Positions 1 through 10,416 of a stretch of 64,000 nt of DNA are shown piece after piece (the first letter of the stretch is position 1; the number at the start of each line of letters is the position of its first letter). The notes beneath the pieces are model-generated. The model was not told the origin of the DNA and did no database searches. It saw only the letters and a program-made list of their open reading frames with translations. The translations under genes and the position numbers were made by a program. This stretch comes from Pelomyxa schiedti (Eukaryota > Evosea > Pelobiontida > Pelomyxidae): positions 49,666 to 113,665 of the forward strand of contig JAHLWZ010000818.1 in the NCBI GenBank assembly GCA_020536535.1, in the 5' to 3' direction.

Positions 1-2341
1 AAATACGGACAAAGAGGGGGCTGGCAATGCACCGTGGCTTTCGTATGTTACATTTTATCAGTCCAACTTGTTTACTCAGTTTGCTCAAAAGTTCTGACAC
101 ATTCGGAGTATTCTGAGCACCTTTTTGGTGCAAAAGAAGAACCTTTTTTTGCTTGGGTTCCTGAACTTCCAGTGAAATGGTCCTTCAGCACTGGTAAACC
201 TGGAAGCTCCAGGCCCGACCTGTATGGCATCCTAGCTGAGAATTTCCAAACTTTGAAAAAAGTAGCAAAAAAGGCCCATGTGCCCATTTGCTATGAGCTG
301 CGTGATATCCACGCAGAGATGAATTCGATCCCAAATCGCAAACCTGACTTCGCATTTTTTCTGTCTGGACAACCCTCCTTTGGGTTCTATTCTGTGTAAG
401 TGCTGCTCTTTCGTATCCCCCTTCCATTCTTTTTGGTTTGCACTGACCAAGCCCCAAACAGGTTTTTTCTGGAAATTGCTGCACAAAAGGGGGGAGATTT
501 CCCATCCAGCAAGTATAAAGGGAGGGCCTTGGATTATGCGATAAAGTTCTTGGATTCCATGCCTATGAGGATGTGTGTGCACGTGGCAGTGACCAACTTG
601 CAGGAAATTTGGTGTCTGAGGGTGACACGCCGCGGTGCCACTAACAGTAGAAGAGGTGACCTGCATTTCTGCATAATACAGGAAGATTATGACCTTGCAG
701 TTTCCGGGGCAAATTCGTGCGGATCTGTCAAGTCTGTGCTGCTCAAGGTTCTAAACATGTCTGAGAAGGAACTTACTGGGTGTTACCGCGGTGATTATTC
801 CTTCAAGGTTAGCAGTTTTGGTTGTAGATCTCTGTTGCTGCTGGCTACGCTAGCTTTTCATTTTTTCCCTACCTGTCTTCTAACTAATACTGTCCGACAT
901 AACTAAAATCAAAACCAAAAAAGAGAAGCAATAAACATCATCATCCATGGAATAGTTGGGGAGGGACCCACCTCCGTAGCTTTTTTGTGTGCTCTTGGTC
1001 CCTGCAATGTAGCTGCAGGTAGCCCAACCCACATTTTGAAGGTACCAAAGAGAGAACATGTGGAGGACAGTGTGGCAGTACTTCAGCATGAATGTGACAT
1101 CTTACAAGCTATTGCAACAAAAATCAGAGGAAACCCATCCAAATATATTCCCGCAACAGAAGGGCTCACTGACCAGCGTGATGCTTTGATTCTGGAGCCT
1201 ATTGGGAAGTCACTTGATGATAGACAATTTCCAAAACACGTGACTACTATCTTTTTTTTTTGTTTGTTCTAACCTGATGTGCTCAAACAACAAACACATG
1301 AAGGGCTTCCTTGCATATTTCTGTGGACTTGTTGAAGCTCTGCAGCACGTGCACCTGGAGGCAGGCATCGTGCACAGGGATGTGTGCCCAGATAACATCG
1401 TTTTCTGGGAAGGCTCAAAGGAGAGGCCTCAGTCACTTGTTCTCATAGATTGGGGTTTTGCTCAGAGGCTCCCATGCAATCAACCTTTCAGTGGAACAGT
1501 GCCCTGGGCTTCAGATGAAGTTTTGAAGCAGCTTCTGCAGAACCAGTCCAATGGTGATGAAATGGCGCCAGTGAAGTACACACCTGCTGATGACCTTGTC
1601 TCTCTCGTAAGAACCCTTCTTACAGTTTTGGATGACAACAGCTGCACTCAACAAAAAGTTTCTAAGTACTTGCAATGCCTCCCTTGTCGTGACCTTGGAA
1701 TGGTGTGTTATTTTTGGGAGCGCGTGCTTAAGGTTTCATCCTCTCCTTTTCCTCCATCTGGTGGCTGCTTTCAACACTGTTTTACCGTCAGCAATTTACC
1801 TCCTCAGCCACCAGACTTGACATCCTCCCCTTCCGAAGACAACAAAGCCTCCTCAACCAACCTCCCAGACAGAGTGTACCACCAGTGGTACCCAGCTGCA
1901 CTGCAATTTGCCCGGTCATGCCAGTACAATGAACTGCGCCAGCTTATTGCAAGCATTTCCAACTCCTTTGTCGCCACCTATGCACCACCGCTATCAACAA
2001 CAACAACAACAACAACAACAACAGACACGGCCGCAGCCGCAGCAGCAACAGCGTCGGCGTCGTTGGAATCCTCCGACACAACTGCACCACCGCCGGAACC
2101 TCCATCCACGCCACCGACGAGGACGATGACGAGGCACAGCAACCTCCCAGCCCCGCCCGCACCCTCGTCCACAAGAGTGCTTGCTCACACCCGGCCAACT
2201 CGTTCGCGTTTGTCCACCACACTCACGTCGTCGGCACTGCCCGTGCGTGGGGGCTTCTCCAGAACACCAACCAGAGTGCGCCGTGTTGCATTCTTCTCCA
2301 GACCGCTAAATTTGGAGCAACAGCAGAACCATTGTACCTGA
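1..2341 (+). CDS. Crinkler-like protein: nuclease-like region plus protein kinase-like domain (5' end may lie outside the window)
   Basis: Multi-exon gene; introns at about 43-79, 395-461, 808 to about 925, 1240-1303 and probably one near 1731. The first half has a PD...E pattern (KPDFAFF, then FFLEIAAQKGG) like the restriction-endonuclease-fold regions of Crinkler (CRN) proteins, but the usual ExK lysine is not seen. The second half is kinase-like: a glycine loop GIVGEGPTS, a candidate ATP lysine in HILKVPK, a catalytic loop HRDVCPDNIV, and LIDWGFA in the DFG position, so the main catalytic residues are kept. It then has the CRN-kinase style ending FWERVLK...WYPAALQFA. The tail after about 1985 is low-complexity Thr/Ala/Pro (CAA and GCA codons). 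What it acts on is unknown. CRN proteins include secreted effectors and housekeeping paralogues; no signal peptide is visible, but the true start may be missing. A fungal FunK1-type kinase is the alternative. Confidence 0.5.
1993..2060 (+). repeat. CAA/CAG-type trinucleotide repeat
   Basis: An uninterrupted run of (CAA)n/(ACA)n passes into GCAGC-rich repeats inside the 3' coding region of the kinase-like gene. In the gene's frame it encodes a poly-Thr then poly-Ala stretch. It is a likely length-variable microsatellite. Confidence 0.8.
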
Positions 2342-2348
2342 GGTACAA
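2332..2348 (+). other. Perfect inverted repeat around a stop codon
   Basis: TTGTACC, then TGA, then GGTACAA. The TGA in the centre is the stop codon of the kinase-like gene, so the 3' end of that mRNA can form a 7-bp hairpin with the stop in the loop. It lies in the 90-bp gap before the convergent EDEM gene. A role in 3'-end formation is possible but unproven. Confidence 0.5.
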
Positions 2349-2430
2349 AAAACAACCAAGAAACATACAATAGACTTTCTTTTTTGCCCCTTTGGGTGTG
2401 GTGAGACGGAGGGAAGAGGGATCCTTGGTG

Positions 2431-4564
2431 TTACTCTGGATTCAAAGAGTGTGTGCGGAGTAAGGGATTGAAGCAAATGCCTTCTGGTGTGCAGGATAGT
2501 GCTACAGGCACCTCCCACAGAGACATAGGGACTGTGGCGTGTGACTGGCACCACGGGTCAATGCACTGGCTCAGCTTGGGCTTGTTGCTGTTGTTGGGGT
2601 TCGATTGGTTGTCTGTGGGTGATGACTCTGACTCGAGAAGTGCGTGTAGCATGGTTGTTGATTTGGGTGGGTGCCATACTTTGTCCCCTTTGTGAGGGGA
2701 TGTTGTTGACGGTGGCAAGTCAAAACTGAACGGGTGACCTTCGGTGGAGAAAACCCACCCCTTGTGTATCCAGTTGGTGTCGTCGAAAATAAGATAGAGG
2801 TATTTCAGTGTCTCGGCAAGGAAAAAGCTGTCCATGCGATCCAGCAATTTCCGCGATCTCACGTCATCTATCTTTATGTGATCAATACAAGACAAAAATG
2901 TTACAGTAGGTACCCCACAAAACCCACAAGGTTTGTGTGTATAATGATCCAAAGATTCAACCATGGTTCTGGCCATTGAGCGCCACTGCATGTTATTTGG
3001 TTGCACTCGAGATATATAATATAAACTTTCCGCCAGCTCGGGGCGGAGAGGATATGCCGGTCTCAGAGGTGAAGGTCTCTGTGAGGGGATATCTATAGCA
3101 GATGTTGGAATTCCAATTGTTGGTTGGGGAAAAAAAAAAGAGGTAGATACCCCAGTAATCCGGTATCATCCCATACCGCAACCACACGTAGTAAAATGCT
3201 GCAGCGGTGCCTACAGCGTCAGAAAAGTCCCCATGAAGTGCTTGCATCCCAGGCCAAAATGCCATCAAGGAATCAAATATTGTGCTTGTTAACTGACCAC
3301 TATTCATATCTTTCGGGAGAGTTAAACGAAACACCAGTAAATAACTGCTCAAGGTTGAAAGTGTTCCATGAGAACAATTTTTGGATACTGACATTAATGT
3401 ACCACAAACCAATACGGAGGTGTCTCTGTGCGGATTTATAGGACTCCTCAAACATGGTTTGGTATTCTGCGTCATTGAATAACATTGAAGCCTTCAATAA
3501 GTACTCATAGAAAGAATCTGTTGCTGAGCCCACACTCGCATCATGGGCAGTCCACTTTCCATTTGTTGTATCGATGTGGTTTCCCAAAAGACCAAGCATT
3601 GACCTGTAAGACCAAAGTGCATGCACAGCTCTTCGAGCCACCTTCTCAAATCTTGTATCGCCAGTAAGAAGTGTCAATAGCCCAAATTCAAGTGTGAAGG
3701 AAGACCCACAAGCTGTACAGGTGATGGGAGTTTCATTTGGAGGGACACCATGCCGGAGGTTGACAGTTCCATAAGGAATTCCAGTGACAGTATCAAATGC
3801 AGGTAATAAACGCTGCCCAAGATCATGTGCGACATGCAATAATTTGTCAAGTTGTTCCTTTGTCAACAGGTCAAACTTACTTCCGAGTAAATAGGTACTG
3901 TAAACAGTCAGGACACGATGAGAAAAGGAAGGAGGATAAACAATCATGTGATGAGGATGGCAGTGAGGTTAGTGATGGTGTAGGTGCACACGTGAGTCAA
4001 ATGACCTGAGGAGCCCGCCAAGCACACGTATGTTTGTCTCGAAAACGGAAACGTTCATATCCCTGTCAAACTCCAAAGTTTCCAGCAAGGAGCTGGCTGC
4101 CCTGGTAAACTCTTGTGGAAAACCGAGTACCACAAGGCTATCCAAGGAATCAATTAAAGTCAGGGAGCAGTTCCCCCAAGAGGTCAATCCTCCACAACTT
4201 GAAAATAGTGAGGTGGCATTCCTCACAAGAAGTGGAAACAACCAAATAACAATAAGAAAGGGGGGAAATAAAAACAACCTTACAACCTTACAGATTTTAG
4301 TTCGTCTTTAGGATACGCATAGGTCATGTAGGAAGTGTAGGCATGAACAAACATGGATCTGACCTTTTCTCGCAACGCCAGCACTTCCTCGTCTGACATC
4401 AAAAAAACACCACCGGGTACAGGCGGCTGAGCACAAGAGTACCATTTTCCAGAGTCGGTTGCGTGCGGATCGTACGACCCACGAGAACCAAGAGGGGGTC
4501 TTTCCCACGTCACATGAGGGTGCAACGTGCATATCAGAAGGAAAATGATGGCTCGTTGTCGCAT
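2431..4564 (-). CDS. EDEM-like class I alpha-mannosidase (GH47)
   Basis: ER degradation-enhancing alpha-mannosidase-like protein, expected to trim or recognise mannose on misfolded glycoproteins in the ER lumen and send them to ERAD. The start at 4564 gives a clear signal peptide ([20 protein letters not shown]). The first conserved block is [23 protein letters not shown]. After an intron come [19 protein letters not shown] and [16 protein letters not shown] long exon (3947 to about 3430) carries [11 protein letters not shown] and [17 protein letters not shown]. The last exon has [20 protein letters not shown] and FSTEGHPF, the GH47 C-terminal signature. The order and the [14 protein letters not shown] block favour EDEM over Golgi mannosidase I. 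The C-terminus after FSFDLPP is a short unique tail with no ER-retention signal recognised. Four or more introns. It is divergently transcribed from eL32. Confidence 0.88.
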
Positions 4565-4857
4565 ATTCGGAGCCGTGTTCCGCGCCGTCGTTGACTTGCA
4601 GTCACGTGAGATCTTACGCCAAGTGGCACTCCTTTTCCTCTCCGAAACAAGATAAAAAAAAAACCGAATAGAAGCCGGATAGAAACGGGTTTAGAAAATC
4701 GGCAGTTGCACTCGGTTCTAATTGCGCCTCACGTCAGGCCAATATTGTTTTTCGTCTTTTACGAATTGTTTTTTTTTCTTTTTTTTGCATTTCGCCATCA
4801 TCCACACCGTTGGTGCTCACCGGCCACCCCTTTTTCGTGTTTCTTTTGTGAGTAGAG
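4565..4857. promoter_or_regulatory. Shared divergent promoter region (EDEM / eL32)
   Basis: 293 bp separate the two divergent start codons. The segment holds an 8-bp palindrome TCACGTGA (4602-4609, an E-box within GTCACGTGAG), a related CTCACGTCAGG near 4728, and T-rich tracts just upstream of the eL32 start. The motifs are seen; promoter function is inferred from position only. Confidence 0.4.
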
Positions 4858-5654
4858 ATGGTTGTTGCCAAAAGCAAGATCAAGATCGTTAAGAAGAAGC
4901 GCTCGCGGTTCAACAGGTTCGCGTCCGAGAAATGGGTCCGCTTACACGTACGTATCACCAATTTTTTATTGTGTGTGTCGCTTTTTTGCCACACCCTTTC
5001 GTTTTAAAAAAAAAAAACGCACTCTCGTTCCATCGCGTTTTTTTTTTTTTTTTTTTTTTTGCCCAGTGCAGTGTTAAAGAAGTTTTTCTTTGCCAAACTC
5101 CACCTCGGTAATTTAATGCACACAAACAAATACAGCCCAACTGGCGAAAGCCGAGGGGTATCGATAACCGCATGAGACGCAAGTTTGGCGGCACAGCAGC
5201 CATGCCAGGCATCGGATTCGGGTCAGACAGACGAACCCGGTTCCGCCGCCCCGACCACTTCTACACATTCCACGTCAACAACCCAAAAGACATCGACCTC
5301 CTGTTGATGCACACCGGCACCTACGCCGCTGAAATCGCCAGCACTATCGGTGCCAAGAAGCGCAAAGCAATCCTCAAACGCGCAGCCAAGATGGGAGTGA
5401 AGGTCGAGAATGCCAAAGCACGCGTCCGCGCAGTGGTGTGTATTATTTTCCCACACATACTACATACATGTTTCTATATAGTATTATTATCAGTTCCTCC
5501 CTCTTTGAGTTTTTGGCCTTGCTCTCCGCAAACACATTTTTCACACACTACGCACCCGCACCGTTTCCTTTTTCTCTCTGTTATTAACAATCAATCCTCC
5601 ATTACAATGCCGTTTCTGCAAGTTCTTACCTTGTTTCTATAGGAAAAGGAGTAA
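4858..5654 (+). CDS. RPL32: 60S ribosomal protein eL32
   Basis: Structural protein of the large ribosomal subunit. Three exons join cleanly: 4858-4947 (30 codons, ends WVRLH), 5136-5435 and 5643-5654 (EKE then stop), giving 133 aa, close to the usual length of about 135. Family signatures read directly: basic N-terminus KSKIKIVKKKRSRFNRF, NWRKPRGIDNRMRRKFGG, AMPGIGFGSDRRTR, and LLLMHTGTYAAEIASTIGAK then KRKAILKRAAKMGVKV. Intron 1 (188 nt) contains long A and T runs; intron 2 (207 nt) precedes a last exon of only four codons, an unusual split worth care in automated annotation. It ends 160 bp before the convergent PTEN-DUF547 gene. Confidence 0.96.
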
Positions 5655-5813
5655 AACTATATTTTTCTTCCTGTTCATTGTCTTTTTTAATTGTTATGCT
5701 GGAACATGTCCTTTTTCCCGTTTTTGTAGTTGTTTCTTTCCATTCTTTCGGGTGGAGAAGGTTTGCCTTGAAGCTGTCCCTTTGCTTAGAAGTCGGAACT
5801 GAGTTCCTCTTCA

Positions 5814-8800
5814 TTAATTACAGACTTCCCGCCTGGGTAGAATGTTAGTTTTAGTGGTGCGCAACCAAAAATGTGATGAGGGAAGCATACAAGGGGGTGA
5901 TGTTGCTGTGCTGAGTGTGGGTAGGGAATATGTTGAAGTTGTTGCTGCCATTGAGCCTTCTACAAAGCAAGAAAGCTGCGACCCCGGGCAGGCGTGGCCC
6001 AGGTGGGGCTCTTCACTTCTGCCCTCATAGTCTCCATCAACACTGCCGGCACTGGCTCCAACACTTATATTTACACCAAGGCCTGTTGCACTGATGCTTG
6101 AGGCTGAGCCTAAGGCTGCTACAGCACTGGGTGTTGGAGGGGACGATCCTTTGTTGAAAATGGGTACAGTAACCGCACTGATGGGCGGTGTGGTAGTAGC
6201 AGGAACCACGACGAGAGTGGTTGTTGTTGTGGTTGTTGTTGCTGTAGGAGCGGGAGGTGTCACTTGGGGAGAAGTTGAGGCTACTTGTTTGTGCACATTT
6301 TTTGGATGCACTGTTTGGTGTTCTTGATCTGCGTTTTCTCGGCTGTCATCTTTTTTGCTCTCAATATGTGCACTGTCAACTTCACCTCTGTCTGCAGCGG
6401 AAGGGTGGATTTTTGAAATGATCACAAATTTGTTGTCATTTGAGGCCAAGGCGGATTCTTCTTGATTGTATGCATGCTGTCGAGTAGTAGAAGAGGTTGT
6501 TGTGACGGGGATCCCGTGTTTGTTGTGTCGATGGTGGTGATGGTGGTGGTGGGTGTCCATGTCATCTGTCTCATAAAAGGAACTTGATACAGATGGCAGC
6601 CTTAGATTTCCCGTTTCAGGTGTGGGGTATGCAGGGAGGGTGGGTGCACGTGGATAAAGACGCATCGCTGTTGTTGGTGGAAGAAAAACTGGAGAGCGGC
6701 CTCGGTGTGTTGTATCCATTATGCGAGAAAGATGAGTGCAGAGAAGACGGAGTTCCCAATCATATTCGTTGTAGCGAACCTGAATGTAATTAATCATGTC
6801 AATCAGGCATAGGCATACATCGTATTTTAGTAAAATAGACTTCTTTTTCTTCTTCAGGGGCTTCTTTTTCCCCGAAAACCCTTCTGGCAAGTATTGCTCA
6901 AAGAATTCGAACTGGGCAATTTTATTGGAGAAATCCCGTGAAAACCACTGAACTTGTCTGGGTAAATAGACCTACGAGAGTTTATTGATTTGGAAGTCAA
7001 TTCCCTCATACCTGCTTTAGATTGCTGATGAAGTGTATGTTTTGGGCCGAGTAACTGCGCATTGCTTGGTTTAATTGCTCCTAAGGAAAAGGTCAAGCTG
7101 CATTTAAAGAGTGGTAAATTACATTAAGACTGGCACTGTGGAAAATACAAACTCCTGGGCTGCTCTACTGCATGTTAGGGTCATCTGACTTAGTGGGATT
7201 ATGAAATACCACTGTGCACATGGTGATTGCAAAAGGAATTCGTGGATCTCGGGTTTCAACTGTGAAACGGCTTCTTGGATCGGACTCTTCAAACTTAGAT
7301 GGGTTCAATGCAATTCCTAATGATGTGAGAACAAGCTAGATATTATTTAATTGACCATTTTCAGGAAGAGGCATATCACTTCTCAACAGGGAATATTCCA
7401 CATCCCAGTGAGAGAAGGTGTGACCCCCAATAGTATATAGAAATTGTTGCATAAGCGATGCCTATCAGTTTGTGAATCACTACTGTATACATTCACTTGG
7501 AGATCACCTTCTCACGTAACTTAACGCTTATAGGCTCACTCGTGGGTAAAAGAGTGGTGACAGCAACACTATGCAGTGCCATGATATTGTAAATATTGAG
7601 CCAGAACGCAAGCTTCTGTTCTAAAGTTACAAGTCGTTCTAGTTGTACCTTGATATCGAAAGTTAGTAAATAAGGTTTTTGAGGTTCTAGTAACTGATTG
7701 GAGTTCACTTAAAGCAACAAGGAACTGGGAAAAATCTGAATGGTAGGATACAGCCACAATATTCTCATCCAAACAGATTCCCCAGTAACCACAGCGAAGG
7801 TAGATTTTCAGAATACTTTCCAGCAGATATATCGAAACTGATATTGAATGAACAATTGTTGATGAAGGGTTAAGTACGTTTCTCAGGGTCCCGAGCAACA
7901 CCATAAAATCTTGGGTCTTTAACCAGAATCAAAAAGTAAATACTACTCTGAAGTCTAGAAGCTTACCTGAATTGACTATCCCGGAGCAAGGAAATTTTGA
8001 ACCGACTCTGTTAAATTGGTTATTTTGAGTTATTTGGACAGTTGATATACACAGTCAAAGCTCGATCCAAAACATCAGAAGGGAAAAATTGGGAGTGAAT
8101 GGCATTGGCGGCAGCAATTCTTGTCAATTCTTGGGCCACTGTGGAGTTGTGCCAATGTCTACTATCACCTTCCATCCCATCAAACAAGGGAGGGAGAACA
8201 ATCGGCTGATCCATTACAGATGAAGTGGCACTACTCCCGCTGGCTCCAGCGCTGCCATAGGTGCCAGCAGCAGATGATGAAGCCAAAGCCGATGATGTGT
8301 GTTGTTGCTCATGCTGACTGTGAGATACAACTGTGGGAACAGAAGGCGTTGCTATGGGAGGGTGGTGTGGGAGAGGCTGGGCATGACTATGCATGTAAGG
8401 AGTGGGTGTCACTGTGTCTGCAAGTAGATCCACCCGGAATGTCGGTGCGAGCTGAAATAAAAATAAGAAACTTAAGAAAAATAGGCACTACTAACCCTAT
8501 TGTCTTGGGAACTTTTATCAAGACCAGACTTAAAAACTGACAGTTTTCCATCTCGTATGAATGATGTATTGAACCTATGTTCTGTGAGTTAGGAAAAAAC
8601 TTACTGAGAGAGACCAGAAATTAAAGAGCACTTCCTTTAAAATGAAATGAGAAAGGGTGGAGAATTGGTAGTACAAACATTGGAAGACGGCGAGGCAGTG
8701 ATAATTTCAATATTGATATCTCCACACAATGGCACATTTGGTATATTCAACTCATGGAAGTCACTGCCCCAACTGCTAGCTTCTGATTCTTTGCAGTAAT

Positions 8801-10280
8801 TTTGAAAGGATAATAGCAAGGAGAACTGAGAGGAAATGAGAAAAAATTTTTTTGAAGGTGGTTACAATGTTGGCATTCTCGTATGGATTGTCACTCATGA
8901 GTTGAAGGATTTTATCAAAAAATGTGTGCTGTACTACAGATGCATCCAGGTCCTCCTCAGGATTGTCAGAAAATTTCTTGGGCTTCTCTCTCCCTTTATC
9001 CAACTTCTTATTTGCTGTGCTGTTACTGGCCCCAGCACTGCCACCAGCACTTCCAACAGTAGTTGTTACTGCTCCTCCACTGCCGGTTGCTGTTGTGCTA
9101 CTACCACCACTCACAATGGTAGATGTTGTTGTCGGGGGTGTAGCGCTGCTTGCACTAGCAGTTTCGGGTGACCTTTTATCTTTGTGCCACTTGCCCTTCT
9201 TTCCATTTGTTTTGTGATTGCCCTCTTCTCTTACTCTGAATGAGTAGACAAGAGATTTCCAGGAAAAAACTCTGCAGCCAATTTCTTTCAAGAATGAGAT
9301 GATCTCTCAGGGCACTCACATACCAGTATTTTTTGGAAGTTTTGGCCTTGGACTTAGTACTATTTTCTTTAGCATTACCATTGCTCTATTCATGGAAAAG
9401 CCAGATTTCACGTACTGGGAAAAGTACTGTACGTACCGTATCTGACTTGGGATAGATACACACTATTTGATTGTCATACCCCAGCAATTCAAGGGAGCTC
9501 AAACATTACTTGCTTATTTACAGCTCGAGATATTTCAAAAAAAGCCAGGGCCTCTTCTGCTGTCTCCCACTCCCCTGTGAAGAGCAAGTAGGAGCAAATC
9601 ATAACTCCCGTTCGGGCCTTGGTACAAGTGAGAAACAAGTGCGTAACCAAGGTCTGTTAACCTTTCCTTCTTTGCAATGAACAACAATGACGTTTTGGGG
9701 GTCACTTTTCAGCCAGGCGTCCTAAGAAGTATCTAAGCTCACAATTATTTAGGACCTCAGAATTACCACATCAACACAGAAGTGATTTATTAAATCTAGA
9801 GGCGGGACACTATTTTCGTCAAAAGGAAAAATAGCAACTTGAAATTAGTTAGGATATTTGGAAAATAATGATGAAAACCAACCTCTCTCGTGGAATTTAG
9901 CGTGATCGTACGTTCTCTCTGAACACCTACGCGTGCTTTTATTACTTATAATAGTTTCGAACCTAAACTTACAAATTGTATACCTAATAGATAGGAGACA
10001 GTGAGAAAAGTTTGAGAGCTTTTTAATGAAGGCTTACTCTGTAGTGATCCTTGTGAAAAGTCTCAAGAAACCTCAATACTTCCTTGTAGGGATTTCTGTT
10101 TGCGCCCTCTGTGCCCTCACTAGGGTATGCCATTGCTATTATTCTCGTTCCAATATCTTTGTCCCGGAAAAGTAAGGAAACAAACAGACCAGTTAAAAAA
10201 CGGTAGCCCGTTTCAGAGATTCAGCCCACACAGGTCAGATCCAGATCAAATCCATTGTGACAGTATCGTCGTTTGTTCAT
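5814..10280 (-). CDS. PTEN-family phosphatase fused to a DUF547 domain
   Basis: Exon 1 (10232-10280) starts MNKRRYCHNGFDLDLT and splices to YIGTRIIAMAYPSEGTEG, matching the PTEN N-terminus. Next come YKEVLRFLETFHKDHY, CSERTYDHAKFHER, VAIFPFD and DAWLKSDPQNVIVV, then the catalytic loop HCKEGKARTGVMICSYLLF (9640-9560). A C2-type region is interrupted by a Ser/Thr/Gly-rich insert (about 9180-9000) and resumes with NIPNVPLCGDINIEI. A Ser/Ala-rich linker (8433-8030) leads into DUF547: KLAFWLNIYNIMALHSVA, YTIGGHTFSHWDVEYSLLR, DPRIPFAITM and LPRQVQWFSRDF. The C-terminal exon (about 6890-5814) is long and Thr/Pro/His-rich. PTEN removes the 3-phosphate of PIP3; DUF547 has no settled activity. The join rests on a linker continuing through introns at about 7900-8030 with no room for a promoter; two adjacent genes remain possible. 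Confidence 0.72.
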
Positions 10281-10416
10281 TGCGCGTCGCCGTTTATTAC
10301 CCCCGTAATTAATAAAAAGTTTAACGTAGATCCACTGTCTAGAAAAACAAAAATTCAAAAATTTCTTTGCGTGCCGCCAGTTTTTGGGAAGTGATTGTTC
10401 ACTGTTTTTTCGTCTT
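10281..10416. other. Short intergenic spacer
   Basis: 136 bp between the start of the PTEN-DUF547 gene and the stop of the next gene on the same strand. It is A/T-rich and contains taattaataaaa. Nothing else is recognised. Confidence 0.5.
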
